Below, piece after piece: positions 22,052 through 32,338 of a stretch of 64,000 nucleotides of DNA. The first letter of the stretch is position 1, and each line of letters opens with the position of its first letter. The position numbers and the translations under genes are program-made. The notes beneath the pieces were generated by a model. That model worked only from the letters and a program-made list of their open reading frames with translations. It had not been told where the DNA came from and made no database searches. Source of the stretch: Nansenia antarctica (lineage: Eukaryota; Chordata; Actinopteri; Argentiniformes; Microstomatidae); assembly GCA_963989245.1 (NCBI GenBank), contig OZ022342.1, positions 40,042,942 through 40,106,941 on the forward strand, in the 5' to 3' direction.

Positions 22052-22665
22052 TTACAAGTACCAGACAACGAAATGCATTTTAGCATGTAACCACAAGTAC
22101 AAATAGTGATATAGTGAAAAACATGGGGTACACAGATACTGGGAAACAGTGTACCTCATGTTGGGGGGGGATTGTTCATCAGAGTGACAGCTGTGTGGAA
22201 GAAGCTGTCGATGATGCGCTGGGTGCCTTTCACGGGCCTTTCGGTCGGACACAGTGCAGTTGCCATACCACACTGTGATACAGTTGGTGAGGAGGGTCTC
22301 AATGGTGCAGTGGTAGAAGTTGGCCCGAATCCTGGGAGGGAGTTGCCCTTTCTTCAGTCTCCTCAGGAGACTGTGCCTTTTTAACCAGGGAAGAAGAGCT
22401 GAGGGTCCAAAAGAGGTCCTCGGAGATGGAGGACACCCAGGAACTTGAAGCTGGGAACACACTCCACCTCCATCTCATTGATATAGATGGGGGTGTGTAC
22501 GCAGCCTCTAGTTTTCCTGAAGTCCACAATGATCTTGGTCTTCTTGGTGTTGAGGGCCAGGTTGTTGTTGGCACACCACACCGCCAGTTGCTGGACCTCC
22601 TCCCTGTAGGCCGACAGGTAGCCCTGTTACTCATCAGGCCTAACACTGTGGTGTCATCTTGATGA
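22052..22665 (-). pseudogene. LINE reverse transcriptase fragment, downstream half
   Basis: Minus-strand pieces in two frames. NNLALNTKKTKIIVDFRKTR and VPSFKFLGVLHLRG lie at 22581-22381. The C-terminal block KKGQLPPRIRANFYHCTIET, then LLTNCITVWYGNCTVSDRKA, follows at 22360-22220. The frame changes near 22400. It belongs with the 29955-30365 half across the inserted hAT. Confidence 0.75.
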
Positions 22666-22956
22666 TGGTGTTAGAACTAGGGTTGGGTACCGAAAATCGG
22701 TACCAGTATATACCGGTTACTTTACATTCGGTATATACCGTACCGAATTGCAAAGGAGATTTCGGTACCTCATTTCGGTACTTTTCTATCTCGCCCCCTG
22801 GTGTCCGGTGTCATGCAACAGTCAACTGGTGACGTCACATCGCCTGTTAAATTTCCACTCAGTGCGTGTCGTGGTAGTAGTGAGCTGAGCAGTTGTGTTA
22901 CGAGTTAAGAAGAGTGAGTGAAAGCATATATACGAAATTATTATATTATCTGAATT

Positions 22957-22993
<37 letters not shown>

Positions 22994-23046
22994 CATAATC
23001 ATATTATCTAATTTCGCTAGCTAGCCTAGCTACGAGGTCACCGAGA

Positions 23047-23163
23047 ATGCCGAAGGCCCTAATGAAGCAGCGTTCTAAAGTGTGGCTGCATTTCACCCGA
23101 CTCGACGAAAACAACGCGAAGTGCTCAAAATGCTTAAAATCATTCGCACTTTATCGCTATTAT
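23047..23163 (+). pseudogene. BED zinc-finger start of a hAT transposase, cut by Gypsy
   Basis: ATG at 23047 opens MPKALMKQRSKVWLHFTRLD, then ENNAKCSKCLKSFA, the first half of a BED finger (the aromatic WLHF pattern and the CxxC pair). The Gypsy LTR begins at 23164 in the middle of the finger. The remaining hAT sequence after 29279 does not continue the finger recognisably. Confidence 0.75.
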
Positions 23164-23963
23164 TGTTATGGTAGCACTAGCAAAAGAGTCAAGTGTGGCA
23201 GAACCCCAGAACAGACGGACACAAGAGGCAAACTAACAATAAAAGGATTTATTAAAATGATGGACAAAAAGAATAAACCTACTCTAACGGGGCCTAAGTG
23301 GGGGGAATGTGTGGATGCCAGAGAACTGGATAATGTAAATGAGGTGTGAGTGGGACTGTACTCTATGTGTCTGGGTGTGAGTGTCTAGCGTGCAAAACTA
23401 GTGTGGTGTAGATATGTAGATGAGTGAAGTGTTGAAATATGTACGTGTACTAACCAGTCCAGAGCAGAGAGGGGGAATAGTCGGCAGGCAGGCAGACGGG
23501 GGGGGTTAGGCAGGAGGAGTAGGCGGCAGGCAGGCAGGGGGTTAGGCAGGAGGAGTAGGCGGCAGGCAGGCAGGGGCATAGGCAGGAGGGGTGGTCGTTA
23601 GGCAGGCAGGGACATAGGCAGGAGACGTAGTCGATAGGCAGGCAGGGGGTCTAGGCAGGGGGGGGAGGCAGGTTCCTTTGGGGAGCGAGGATCAACAAAG
23701 AAAACAACTAAGGTTAGCAAAATAACAAACAAACAAAACTCTGAAGTGAAACTACTTGAACGAGAATAGACAACAGGGAGAGCCAAACTACTAACCACAT
23801 GGGTCAAATTAATCAAGCGTCGGAGGAAGGTTTCTGGGGCTTCTTATAGGGCTGCCTCCTCCTGAGTTGATAGCTGGACCCAGCTGTCTCCACTTGAGCC
23901 TGATGAGGCTCAACGAGCGCCAACGAGGCAGGAGGGGGCGGAGCCGATGAGGGATTCACAACA
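23164..23963 (-). repeat. Gypsy 3' LTR
   Basis: In element orientation the LTR runs TGTTGTGAATCCC ... GCTACCATAACA, with the TG...CA ends of LTRs. It is the downstream LTR, and it encodes the last 50 residues of pol and the stop codon. The GGCAGGCAGG-rich middle is internally repetitive. Confidence 0.95.
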
Positions 23964-26900
23964 GTACCCCCCCCCTTAGGGGAGGCACCTGACGACCGTC
24001 CTGGAGCGTCCGGGTGGGCCTGATAGAAATCCTCCAGGAGTGTGGGGTCGGCGAGGTAGGATGGGGGCACCCAGCTCCGGTCTTCGGGGCCGTAACCCAC
24101 CCAGTCCACCAGATACTGGAACCCCCGTCCCCTACGGCGGACAGCCAGTAGGCGGTCAACCGTCCACACCTGGTCGCCATCCTTCAGGACCCGGGGAGGT
24201 GGGGGGGCTGGAACGGGGGGGGACAGGGGGCTAGTGGAAACAGGCTTGAGGAGGGACACGTGAAATACTGGGTGGACCTTGAGAGCAGGGGGAAGGTTTA
24301 ATCGAACCGCTGCAGGGTTAATAATCCGGTCAATAGTGTAGGGCCCAACATAACGGGGATTTAGCTTACGGGAGGAGGTCTGGGCGGTCTGGAGGGGCAG
24401 GTCCCGGGCCAACAACCAGACCTTCTGGCCGGGACGATAGGCCGGGGCTGGCACCCTCCGCCGGTCGGCACAGCGACGGGACCGCTCAGTGGCCCGCAGC
24501 AGAGCGGTCCGGGTGGTCCTCCAGATGCGCCGACACCGGCGGAGGTGGACCCTGGTGGACGGGACTGCCACCTCCAGCTCCTGTTGGGGAAAGAGAGGAG
24601 GTTGATAGCCCAAGGAGCATTCAAAAGGGGACATACCCGTGGCGGAGCTCTCCATGGTGTTGATGGCATACTCCACCCATGGTAGGTACTTGGCCCAGGA
24701 GGCGGGGTTGCTGGTGGTGACACAACGCAGGGCTGCCTCCAGGGCCTGGTTGGTCCGCTCGGCCTGTCCGTTGGACTGCGGATGGTATCCAGAGGTGAGG
24801 CTGACCGAGGCCCCAATTCCCTTACAGAAGGCCTGCCACACCTTGGAGATGAACTGGGGGCCCCGGTCGGACACAATGTTGTGGGGAATGCCGTGAAGCC
24901 TCACCACATGGAGCGTGAGGAGGTCAGCAGTCTCGGCCGCGGAGGGGAGCTTGGGAAGGGCGACAAAGTGGACAGCCTTGGAAAACCTGTCCACAATTGT
25001 TAGGATGGTGTCCTTACCCTTGGATAAGGGGAGCCCCGTAACGAAGTCTAAAGCGATGTGGGACCAAGGACGACCGGGGATAGGGAGGGGACATAGGAGG
25101 CCCGAAGGAGGACGATGGGAGGCCTTACTCCGGGAGCAGATGGTGCAGGCACCCACAAACTCCTTAACGTCCCCCCGGAGTGTGGGCCACCAAAAACGTC
25201 GGCTGATAAACTCCGCTGTCCGGTGGGAGCCAGGGTGGCAGGCAAAGTGACTAGAGTGCCCCCACTCTAGCACTTGCGGCCGGACAGTGGAGGGAACAAA
25301 AAGTCTGTGCCGGGGTCCGGTACCTGGGTCCGGCTCGGCACGCTGGGCCTGTCTGACCACCGACTCGATGGCCCAGGTGACGACACCTACCACCCGGGTA
25401 GGGGGGAGGATGGTGTCTTGGGTCACCGGCATATCCGGGGACTCCCCCGGGAACAGCCGGGAGAGGGCGTCCGCCCTGACGTTCTTTGACCCCGGGCGGT
25501 AGGTGAGGGTGAAGTCGAATCGGCTGAAGAACAGGGCCCAGCGTGCCTGTCTAGGGTTAAGCCTTTTTGCCGTCCTCATATAGGTCAAGTTCTTGTGGTC
25601 AGACCACACAAGGAACGGCAGCTTAGCCCCCTCCAGCCAGTGCCTCCACTCTCCGAGGGCAGCGTGGATGGCCAGCAACTCCTTGTTGCCCACATCGTAG
25701 TTCCTCTCGGCAGGGTCAAACCGGCGAGAGTAGTAGGCACACGGGTGGACCTTCTGGTCCTCCTCCGACCGCTGGGTGAGAACGGCCCCGACGCCCGTGT
25801 CTGAAGCGTCTACCTCCACGATGAACTGCCTGGCTGGATCCGGGTGGGCCAACACCGGCGCGGTCGTAAAGAGGCCCTTCAGGGTGGAGAAGGCCGCCTC
25901 AGCCTCAGGGGTCCAAGAGAACGGGCGAACAGTGGAGGTACAAGCAGTGAGAGGGGCCGCCACCTGGCTAAACCCCTTGATGAACCGCCGGGTAAACCCG
26001 GCGAACCCGAGGAAGCGCCGGAGTTGTGTTCGGTCGGTGGGTCGTGGCCACTCTGCCACCGCTTTAATCTTAGCCGGGTCGGCGCGCATTTGCCCTTCTT
26101 CCACGACGTTACCCAGGTACGTCACAGAGGAGGAGTGGAAGACGCATTTCTCCGCCTTGACGAAGAGACGATTCTCCAGGAGCCGTTGTAGGACCAGGCG
26201 CACGTGTTGGTGGTGTTCCTCCATGGTCGGGGAAAAGATCAGGATATCATCCAGGTAAACAACCACGAAAACATTTATCATGTCCCTCAGCACGTCATTG
26301 ACCAGCTCCTGGAAGACTCCGGGGGCATTGGACAGGCCAAAGGGCATGACCAGGTACTCGAAGTGACCGAGGTGGGTGTTGAACCCGGTCTTCCACTCGT
26401 CCCCCTCCTTGACCCTAACCAGATGGTAGGCGTTGCGGAGGTCAAGTTTAGTGAACACCCGGGCGTGAGTGAGTGGCTCGAAAGTGGAACTCATAAGGGG
26501 GAGTGGGTATTTATTCTTAACAGTGATGGTGTTTAAACTACGAAAATCTATACAGGGCCTCAGGCCACCATCCTTCTTCGCCACAAAGAAGAAGCCCGCC
26601 GCGAGGGGGGAAGACGATGGTCGAATTACACCCGAGGCTAGGGACTCGGCTATATAATTGCGCATTGCCTCCTTCTCCGGGACCGAGAGGTTGTAGAGAC
26701 GACCCTTGGGAAGGGCTGCCCCGGGAAGGAGGTTGATGGGACAATCATACGGCCGGTGAGGAGGAAGTGAAAGGGCGCGGTCCTTACTAAACACCATGGC
26801 CAGGTCAAGATACGTAGAGGGGACACCAGTGAGGTCCGGGGGAGAGACTAAGGGCCTGGGACCGCTGGACGGAGAGAGGGCGGAGCGTAGGCAGTTGGCA

Positions 26901-27391
26901 TGACAGGGGATGCTCCAGCCCAAAATCCGTCCAGTGGTCCAGGAGATGTGGGGATCGTGTCTCTCCAACCACGGCCTACCTAATACTAGGGGTGCAGTGG
27001 GGGCGTGGAGGACAAGAAAACGTGCCGTCTCGACGTGATTACCGGACATGGTGAGGGTGAGGGATTCAGTGCTATGCGTGATCCTACCTAAGGGCCTCCC
27101 ATCGATGGCTTGGGGGAACAAGGCATGGTCGAGGGGAACGAGCGGGATGCCGGCCTGACGAGCGAGGGTGATGTCCATCAAGCACTCGTCGGCCCCGGAG
27201 TCAATGAGGGCGCCGGCAGAAATGGACTCCTCACCCCAGGAGAGGGTGGCTGGGAACAGCCGGTTGTGGTTCTTGATGGGTTGGGGGATCGAGGCACGGC
27301 TCACCAAAAACCCCTCCTTTAGCGAGCCGGGTCTTTTGGCCGCGCCGGGCAGGTTCGGAGGACGTGTCCGGGTCTTCCGCAATACAGGCAC
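23813..27391 (-). CDS. pol: Gypsy Pol: protease, RT, RNase H, integrase, chromodomain
   Basis: 1192 residues. Aspartic protease: DSGA at 64-67. Reverse transcriptase: CIDFRSLN at about 280-287 and YLDD at 379-382. RNase H: Asp528, Glu571, Asp598. Integrase: zinc region HSSHFACHPGSH (712-723) with CTIC (749-752), catalytic Asp782 (ALDF), Asp842 (SDRG) and Glu878 (QAERT), and a GPY-type segment (YVGPYTI, 1014-1020). Chromodomain at about 1077-1125 (VWTVDRLLAV, LVDWVGYGPEDRSWVP), which in chromoviruses guides integration to marked chromatin. The frame is -1 relative to gag with a 73-nt overlap, so expression probably needs a ribosomal frameshift. Residues from about 1143 are encoded inside the 3' LTR. 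No inactivating change seen. Confidence 0.96.
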   Translation of the reverse strand: MPVLRKTRTRPPNLPGAAKRPGSLKEGFLVSRASIPQPIKNHNRLFPATLSWGEESISAGALIDSGADECLMDITLARQAGIPLVPLDHALFPQAIDGRPLGRITHSTESLTLTMSGNHVETARFLVLHAPTAPLVLGRPWLERHDPHISWTTGRILGWSIPCHANCLRSALSPSSGPRPLVSPPDLTGVPSTYLDLAMVFSKDRALSLPPHRPYDCPINLLPGAALPKGRLYNLSVPEKEAMRNYIAESLASGVIRPSSSPLAAGFFFVAKKDGGLRPCIDFRSLNTITVKNKYPLPLMSSTFEPLTHARVFTKLDLRNAYHLVRVKEGDEWKTGFNTHLGHFEYLVMPFGLSNAPGVFQELVNDVLRDMINVFVVVYLDDILIFSPTMEEHHQHVRLVLQRLLENRLFVKAEKCVFHSSSVTYLGNVVEEGQMRADPAKIKAVAEWPRPTDRTQLRRFLGFAGFTRRFIKGFSQVAAPLTACTSTVRPFSWTPEAEAAFSTLKGLFTTAPVLAHPDPARQFIVEVDASDTGVGAVLTQRSEEDQKVHPCAYYSRRFDPAERNYDVGNKELLAIHAALGEWRHWLEGAKLPFLVWSDHKNLTYMRTAKRLNPRQARWALFFSRFDFTLTYRPGSKNVRADALSRLFPGESPDMPVTQDTILPPTRVVGVVTWAIESVVRQAQRAEPDPGTGPRHRLFVPSTVRPQVLEWGHSSHFACHPGSHRTAEFISRRFWWPTLRGDVKEFVGACTICSRSKASHRPPSGLLCPLPIPGRPWSHIALDFVTGLPLSKGKDTILTIVDRFSKAVHFVALPKLPSAAETADLLTLHVVRLHGIPHNIVSDRGPQFISKVWQAFCKGIGASVSLTSGYHPQSNGQAERTNQALEAALRCVTTSNPASWAKYLPWVEYAINTMESSATGMSPFECSLGYQPPLFPQQELEVAVPSTRVHLRRCRRIWRTTRTALLRATERSRRCADRRRVPAPAYRPGQKVWLLARDLPLQTAQTSSRKLNPRYVGPYTIDRIINPAAVRLNLPPALKVHPVFHVSLLKPVSTSPLSPPVPAPPPPRVLKDGDQVWTVDRLLAVRRRGRGFQYLVDWVGYGPEDRSWVPPSYLADPTLLEDFYQAHPDAPGRSSGASPKGGGTVVNPSSAPPPPASLALVEPHQAQVETAGSSYQLRRRQPYKKPQKPSSDA
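23964..23980 (-). other. Polypurine tract
   Basis: In sense, AAGGGGGGGGGTAC directly precedes the 3' LTR TGTTGTG; this is the usual place and composition for plus-strand priming. Confidence 0.8.
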
Positions 27392-28458
27392 AGCCCGCCC
27401 CGCATTCTCTGCTCTCTCTCTTCCTGAGAGAGGCGGGACCGGCCGACCTGCATGGGCTCCTCCGCTGACTCAGAGGTGGACGGGGCTGGGGAGAGCATGG
27501 GAACCCGAGGGGGCAGGGCCGAGTGGGCGGCCGCAAAACGGGGGAGAGAGGACGTGCGGCTGGGGACCGAGTGAGGGGGCCCCACGGCGCGTTGGCTGCG
27601 CTCCTGGCGGCGCTCCCGCAGGCGCTCATCCATTTGTAGGGACAAGGTGACCAGTTCTTGAAGGGAGCCTGGGCGGTCCCGGACGATAAGGTCCTTCACC
27701 GCCTCACTCAGACCCCGCCGGTAGGCGCAAAGGAGCGCTATGTCTCCCCACCCGCTGTCGGCGGCGAGGATCCGGAACTCTAGAGTGTAGTCCGCGACGG
27801 TCCTGGAGCCTTGCCGGAGTTCCAGCATCCTGGAGGCGGCGTCCGCACCGTCAGAGGGGTGGTCAAACAAAAAAGAAAACTCCCGGCGGAACGCCTCGTA
27901 GTCCTGGGCAAGATGTGGGTCTCTGCCCACCCCGGCTATGGCCCAGTCTAGAGCCTTGTCCACCAGGAGGGACATAACGAAGGCTACTTTAGCCTCTTCT
28001 GACCCATACTTGGACGGTTGGAAAGCAAAAAAAAGTTCACACTGGGTCAGGAACCCTCTGCCCAGATCAAAGTTCCCTCCAAAGGGTCGAGGGGTAACCA
28101 GGTTGGGCTCGGGTTGGGCGGGAGCTCGCCCTGGGGGGGCTGGAACCCCCGGTGAATCAGCAGGGGGAGCAGGGACTGCAGCTCCTCCAGGGAGCGTGTT
28201 CAGCCTCAGCTGGATGGAAGCCACCGCAGAGGCAAGAGTGCCCATCTGGACTGCAAGGGAGGCGAGAGCAGCTGAGGCGGAGGTGGACGACTTCTGGAGC
28301 TCAGCGATGTTACCCTGAACGGAGGGGAAAGCCTTACTCAACTCCGCCTGGAGGGACGCGAGCTCGGCCGCGTGGGCGGAAACAAGCTCGTCAACTGAAT
28401 GGGAAACAGGGTTGGGCTTAACTGCGGGCGTCTGCCCCGAGGTGCTGCCTTGACTCAT
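27319..28458 (-). CDS. gag: Gypsy Gag
   Basis: 379 residues from ATG at 28458, the first ATG after the LTR. The N-terminal quarter is a helical coiled-coil-like stretch (ELASLQAELSKAF). A Pro-rich linker follows, then a retrotransposon capsid-like domain (about 135-275: FDLGRGFLTQCELFFAFQPS, VADYTLEFRILAADSGW). A CCHC zinc knuckle C-X2-C-X4-H-X4-C at 357-370 (CLYCGRPGHVLRTC) would bind RNA. It ends 73 nt inside pol. Intact, and consistent with the other parts of the element being complete. Confidence 0.93.
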   Translation of the reverse strand: MSQGSTSGQTPAVKPNPVSHSVDELVSAHAAELASLQAELSKAFPSVQGNIAELQKSSTSASAALASLAVQMGTLASAVASIQLRLNTLPGGAAVPAPPADSPGVPAPPGRAPAQPEPNLVTPRPFGGNFDLGRGFLTQCELFFAFQPSKYGSEEAKVAFVMSLLVDKALDWAIAGVGRDPHLAQDYEAFRREFSFLFDHPSDGADAASRMLELRQGSRTVADYTLEFRILAADSGWGDIALLCAYRRGLSEAVKDLIVRDRPGSLQELVTLSLQMDERLRERRQERSQRAVGPPHSVPSRTSSLPRFAAAHSALPPRVPMLSPAPSTSESAEEPMQVGRSRLSQEEREQRMRGGLCLYCGRPGHVLRTCPARPKDPAR

Positions 28459-28474
28459 GATGGCTTGATTATTC
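28459..28474 (-). other. Leader and candidate self-primed primer-binding site
   Basis: Between the 5' LTR and gag lie only GAATAATCAAGCCATC (sense). This does not start with TGG as a tRNA-primed site would. Nine bases, TAATCAAGC, are complementary to GCTTGATTA in the LTR sense strand (23811-23819 in the 3' LTR copy). Tf1 and sushi-type Gypsy elements prime reverse transcription from their own RNA 5' end by such pairing. Inference only. Confidence 0.5.
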
Positions 28475-29274
28475 TGTTATGGTAGCACTAGCAAAAGAGT
28501 CAAGTGTGGCAGAACCCCAGAACAGACGGACACAAGAGGCAAACTAACAATAAAAGGATTTATTAAAATGATGGACAAAAAGAATAAACCTACTCTAACG
28601 GGGCCTAAGTGGGGGGAATGTGTGGATGCCAGAGAACTGGATAATGTAAATGAGGTGTGAGTGGGACTGTACTCTATGTGTCTGGGTGTGAGTGTCTAGC
28701 GTGCAAAACTAGTGTGGTGTAGATATGTAGATGAGTGAAGTGTTGAAATATGTACGTGTACTAACCAGTCCAGAGCAGAGAGGGGGAATAGTCGGCAGGC
28801 AGGCAGACGGGGGGGGTTAGGCAGGAGGAGTAGGCGGCAGGCAGGCAGGGGGTTAGGCAGGAGGAGTAGGCGGCAGGCAGGCAGGGGCATAGGCAGGAGG
28901 GGTGGTCGTTAGGCAGGCAGGGACATAGGCAGGAGACGTAGTCGATAGGCAGGCAGGGGGTCTAGGCAGGGGGGGGAGGCAGGTTCCTTTGGGGAGCGAG
29001 GATCAACAAAGAAAACAACTAAGGTTAGCAAAATAACAAACAAACAAAACTCTGAAGTGAAACTACTTGAACGAGAATAGACAACAGGGAGAGCCAAACT
29101 ACTAACCACATGGGTCAAATTAATCAAGCGTCGGAGGAAGGTTTCTGGGGCTTCTTATAGGGCTGCCTCCTCCTGAGTTGATAGCTGGACCCAGCTGTCT
29201 CCACTTGAGCCTGATGAGGCTCAACGAGCGCCAACGAGGCAGGAGGGGGCGGAGTCGATGAGGGATTCACAACA
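28475..29274 (-). repeat. Gypsy 5' LTR
   Basis: Same 800 bp as the other LTR. In element orientation it ends at 28475, only 16 bases before the gag ATG at 28458, so the leader is very short. Confidence 0.95.
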
Positions 29275-29954
29275 ATTATGGCGATGTGCTGTGCCTATGG
29301 TGTTCCTCAGTCCAGCGGCAGTCAAATACCGGTAGATCCGTGTCTTGCTCTCTCAGCACCGCTTCCTGGTTGACGACTCCCGTTGAGAGCGGGGGGAGAG
29401 AAACGTTTTACCAGGGAATTCGCTCCGCGCTGTGTCGTTCAGTTTCAGGTAAAGTGACGTGAAAACAATATTTGTTTACTTTATGTTTATAAATCTGTGC
29501 CATTAGACAATTATGTCAAAACAAAACAAAAGTCAAAATGACCATAAAAAAGTCAAGAGAGGTGTCGTATTTTGCCAGAGAAGGCAAATATGCTGATCTT
29601 TTTGCAAAAGAATTGCTGAGGTGGGAGTTTTATTTTTATTTATTTTTTATTTGAGTGTATATTTAACTGTAATATTATATATATGTATATTGTGCCTCAG
29701 TCAGCAGGAGTTTTATTTTCATTTATTTTAATTTGAGTGTATATTTAACTAATATATATTGTGCCTCAGCAATACAAAAGTGAAAAGCTGTTTAATGTTG
29801 TCGACCGTGTTATTATTATAATATATATATATGTCATTTTAAAAAATCAAAAGTACCGAATTAAGTACCGTTTCGGTACCTGTACCGTTTTTAAAGTATC
29901 GGTTAGGTACCGGTACCGGATAAAACCCAAACGATACCCAACCCTAGTTAGAAC

Positions 29955-30365
29955 CATGCATCAGTACGCAATCATGGTTGAAGAGGGAGTAGAGGGCTCA
30001 GCCCTGTGGCACCGTGGTGTTCAGGGTCAGGGTGGAGGAGGAGTGGTTGACCAACTAGACAAGCTGGGGTCTGTTGGTCAGGAAATCTAGGGTCCAGTTT
30101 CAGAGGGAGGTGCTGATGCCAAGGTCACTGAGTTTGGTGACAAGCTTGGAGGGGATGATGGTGTTGAATGCTGAGCTGAAATCAGTGAACAGCATTGTTG
30201 CATAGGTGTTGTTTATGTCTAGGTTGCTCAGGGTGGAGTGAAGTGCAGTGGAGATGGCGTCCTCTGTTCTTGTAGTAAGCGAACTGATGGGGTCTAGTAG
30301 GTGAGTTTTAAGATGGGCCAGGACCAACCACTCGAAGCGCTTCAGGATGATAGGTGAAGTTATGG
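29955..30365 (-). pseudogene. LINE reverse transcriptase fragment, upstream half
   Basis: Minus-strand frame with DPISSLTTRTEDAISTALHS and MLFTDFSSAFNTIIP, the motif A region with its catalytic Asp in TDFSSAFN. The 5' part of the LINE is missing. The sequence continues across the hAT insertion into 22669-22052. Confidence 0.75.
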
Positions 30366-31855
30366 GTGGTGGTGCTCATTTTGATTGCCCTGCCTTTTGC
30401 AGCTTTTGAGAATCCATAACTTCTCACTTAAAAGGTAGTTTTTGTTCATTCATTTCCAGGGTTTTTACTCCCAAAGGTGATCTGCTGTTATATTAGGGAA
30501 ATGGGCAGCACAGTCAACAGTGGTTGTTGCTGCTGTATCTTACAGCAGCTTAGAACGTTCATGTTAGACTAGAATTTATCTAGTGTTTTGGTCTTCACCA
30601 TACATCGTCTATGGGCACATGAATGCAATTTTGTACACACTTAATAAAAACTATATTACCTACGAACTTCAGTCGGCCGGGGTGCATTACCTCACGGGCC
30701 GGTTGTGTAGAGATTTCTGTAGGTCTGACAAAGAAAACATCCTAATCTAATCAACTGTTCTTGAAAATGTACAGTAGTCTCATTTTTTAAAAATTAAGGA
30801 AGTAACCTGGGCTTATTTCAGTTACATAATTTTTGTAATAGGAGTACGTACTACTGACTACATGTACTCCGTTCTGTCACCACCCTGTAGCTGACACAAA
30901 CAGATCTTCTAATGCCTATTACGACAATAATTCAGCCTCTCTATTTCTCTCTCTCTCTCTTTCTTTCTGTTTCTCTCCCACGGTGCCAGTGGGAGATTTA
31001 CACTAGATGGAGTTAGGCATTTATTGCCACGTGTAATTGAACGCAATGATTATGGTTGTTGTGTAATGTGATTTTAATGCGGCTGCGATGGTTATGTATA
31101 AGGCCTAATGACTGGCCTCTGAGGGGTATGGGCTTGGAGGAAAGAAAGGAAAAAAAAGAATTTGATTTAGATTTAGATTCCTCCCTCTCTTCATACTTGA
31201 CATACACATAAAGAAGTTTAATTAAAGTGTTCCGTCTGCATCTTGCTTTTGAAAACACACAGGCATTTTATGAGATTTATTTTAGATGAAATGTGAGTGT
31301 TCGATTGAGGCTTATTGGCTCTCTATGCTCTAGTTCCTGGCCGGTCAGTGGGCTAAGGAAGGCTAGCCTTTTCTGCACTAAGAAAAGGTTGTCAGTTAGT
31401 TAGAGGATGGCCTTCACCAGGCTACTAGCCAAGGCTATAACTCCATCACCCACAATTAATTTCAATATGGCTGGATCTAAAGCAGTATGATGCAATTGCC
31501 CTAATAAGAGCCCCTGATAATATCTATAATATGGTTCATATACATGAATGTGCAAAAAAGCATTTTCAGAAGTTGATTAGTTCTGTTCCAAATGAAACAA
31601 ATACTAAGGACTGTATTTGATCTTCAAAAGCATGTATATTTGATCCATAATCTGTCCTTTCACATACTGCATGGAGATAGGAAGTATCCCTCCAGTCTTA
31701 TCCTTTACTCATTTCAATATATATTGGTGGTAAAATACTTCAATTAAAGCAAGCAAACTCCAAACTGTTATTACAATGCAGTGTTATCGAACTTTAATTT
31801 TAGTATGTAGGATACTTCACGAAAATGATAGATTTTCCAAATTATTTTCCAAATC

Positions 31856-31858
<3 letters not shown>

Positions 31859-31931
<73 letters not shown>
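31859..31931. repeat. (CA)n microsatellite
   Basis: About 36 uninterrupted AC units. Confidence 0.97.
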
Positions 31932-31933
<2 letters not shown>

Positions 31934-32279
31934 AGCACTCTTTTAACACATGCAACCTCTCTCAAACACACATTACTCTTGCACTCTTTATTTAAAATAT
32001 TTAGCAAGCAAGCACGCACACACACACACAAAGCTGGGGCTTTGCTTGACATTATTAGTTTTGCATTTCGGCACTCTGCCAAGAGTAACCGTATGGATTT
32101 TAGCTATGCCTCCTTATAATTGGATGAGTTAAATTTCTCCATTCATTATATGTGTATCTGACCTCTGACCCCGGCAGCTCCTGTGTTTAAATGCACTCTC
32201 ATCCCCTGATAATAGGGGACCCTCTCTTCCAACCAATACTCTCGCCCACCCTCCATCCCTTTCTCTGGAAGATTAACAC

Positions 32280-32281
32280 AC

Positions 32282-32336
<55 letters not shown>
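32280..32336. repeat. (TG)n microsatellite
   Basis: CACACACATG then about 24 TG units, so a short CA arm faces a long TG arm and could form a hairpin. Confidence 0.95.

Positions 32337-32338
<2 letters not shown>

Larger units (their letters stand above)
23164..29274 (-). mobile_element. Intact Ty3/Gypsy retrotransposon with chromodomain
   Basis: Two 800-bp LTRs (23164-23963 and 28475-29274) bound gag and pol on the minus strand. The 5-bp duplication ATTAT lies at 23159-23163 and 29275-29279. Gag and pol are both open without stops. A polypurine tract precedes the 3' LTR. The LTRs appear almost identical; reading by eye I noted one difference (GGAGCCGATG against GGAGTCGATG). This is the only apparently complete autonomous element in the window. 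Confidence 0.95.
22678..29946 (+). mobile_element. hAT element H (ZBED-type), hosting a Gypsy element
   Basis: The ends TAGGGTTGGGTACCG (22678) and CGATACCCAACCCTA (ending 29946) are inverted. GTTAGAAC stands at 22670-22677 and 29947-29954, a perfect 8-bp duplication. Subterminal GGTACC/CGGTACCG motifs recur at both ends. Only about 1.1 kb is hAT sequence; the rest is the Gypsy at 23164-29274. A BED-finger exon start (23047) identifies the superfamily. No transposase core is present, so the copy was non-autonomous. Confidence 0.88.
22022..30365 (-). mobile_element. CR1/Rex1-type LINE split by a hAT
   Basis: Minus-strand LINE in two parts, 22022-22669 and 29955-30365. Removing 22670-29946 together with one GTTAGAAC duplication rejoins them. 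The 3' end is at 22022 (complement of GTACTTGTAATCTGTAATGA CAATAACG). The 30100-30327 part encodes the motif A region (TMLFTDFSSAFNTIIPSKLV) and the 22381-22640 part the region after it (NNLALNTKKTKIIVDFRK, VECVPSFKFLGV). Both parts have frame breaks. The 5' end is truncated near 30365. Confidence 0.8.

Noticed and set aside
24361..24876. 171-codon open frame overlapping the Gypsy pol
   Set aside because: It lies in another frame of an intact, motif-rich pol gene; the Pro/Ser/Arg-rich composition is the shadow of GC-rich codons.
25776..26258. 160-codon plus-strand frame opposite the Gypsy RT/RNase H
   Set aside because: Antisense shadow of the reverse transcriptase and RNase H coding sequence.
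27168..27650. 160-codon plus-strand frame over gag/pol
   Set aside because: Antisense shadow of gag and the pol start; no motif.
31771..32082. Cys/Val repeat protein
   Set aside because: It is the CA microsatellite read in frame.
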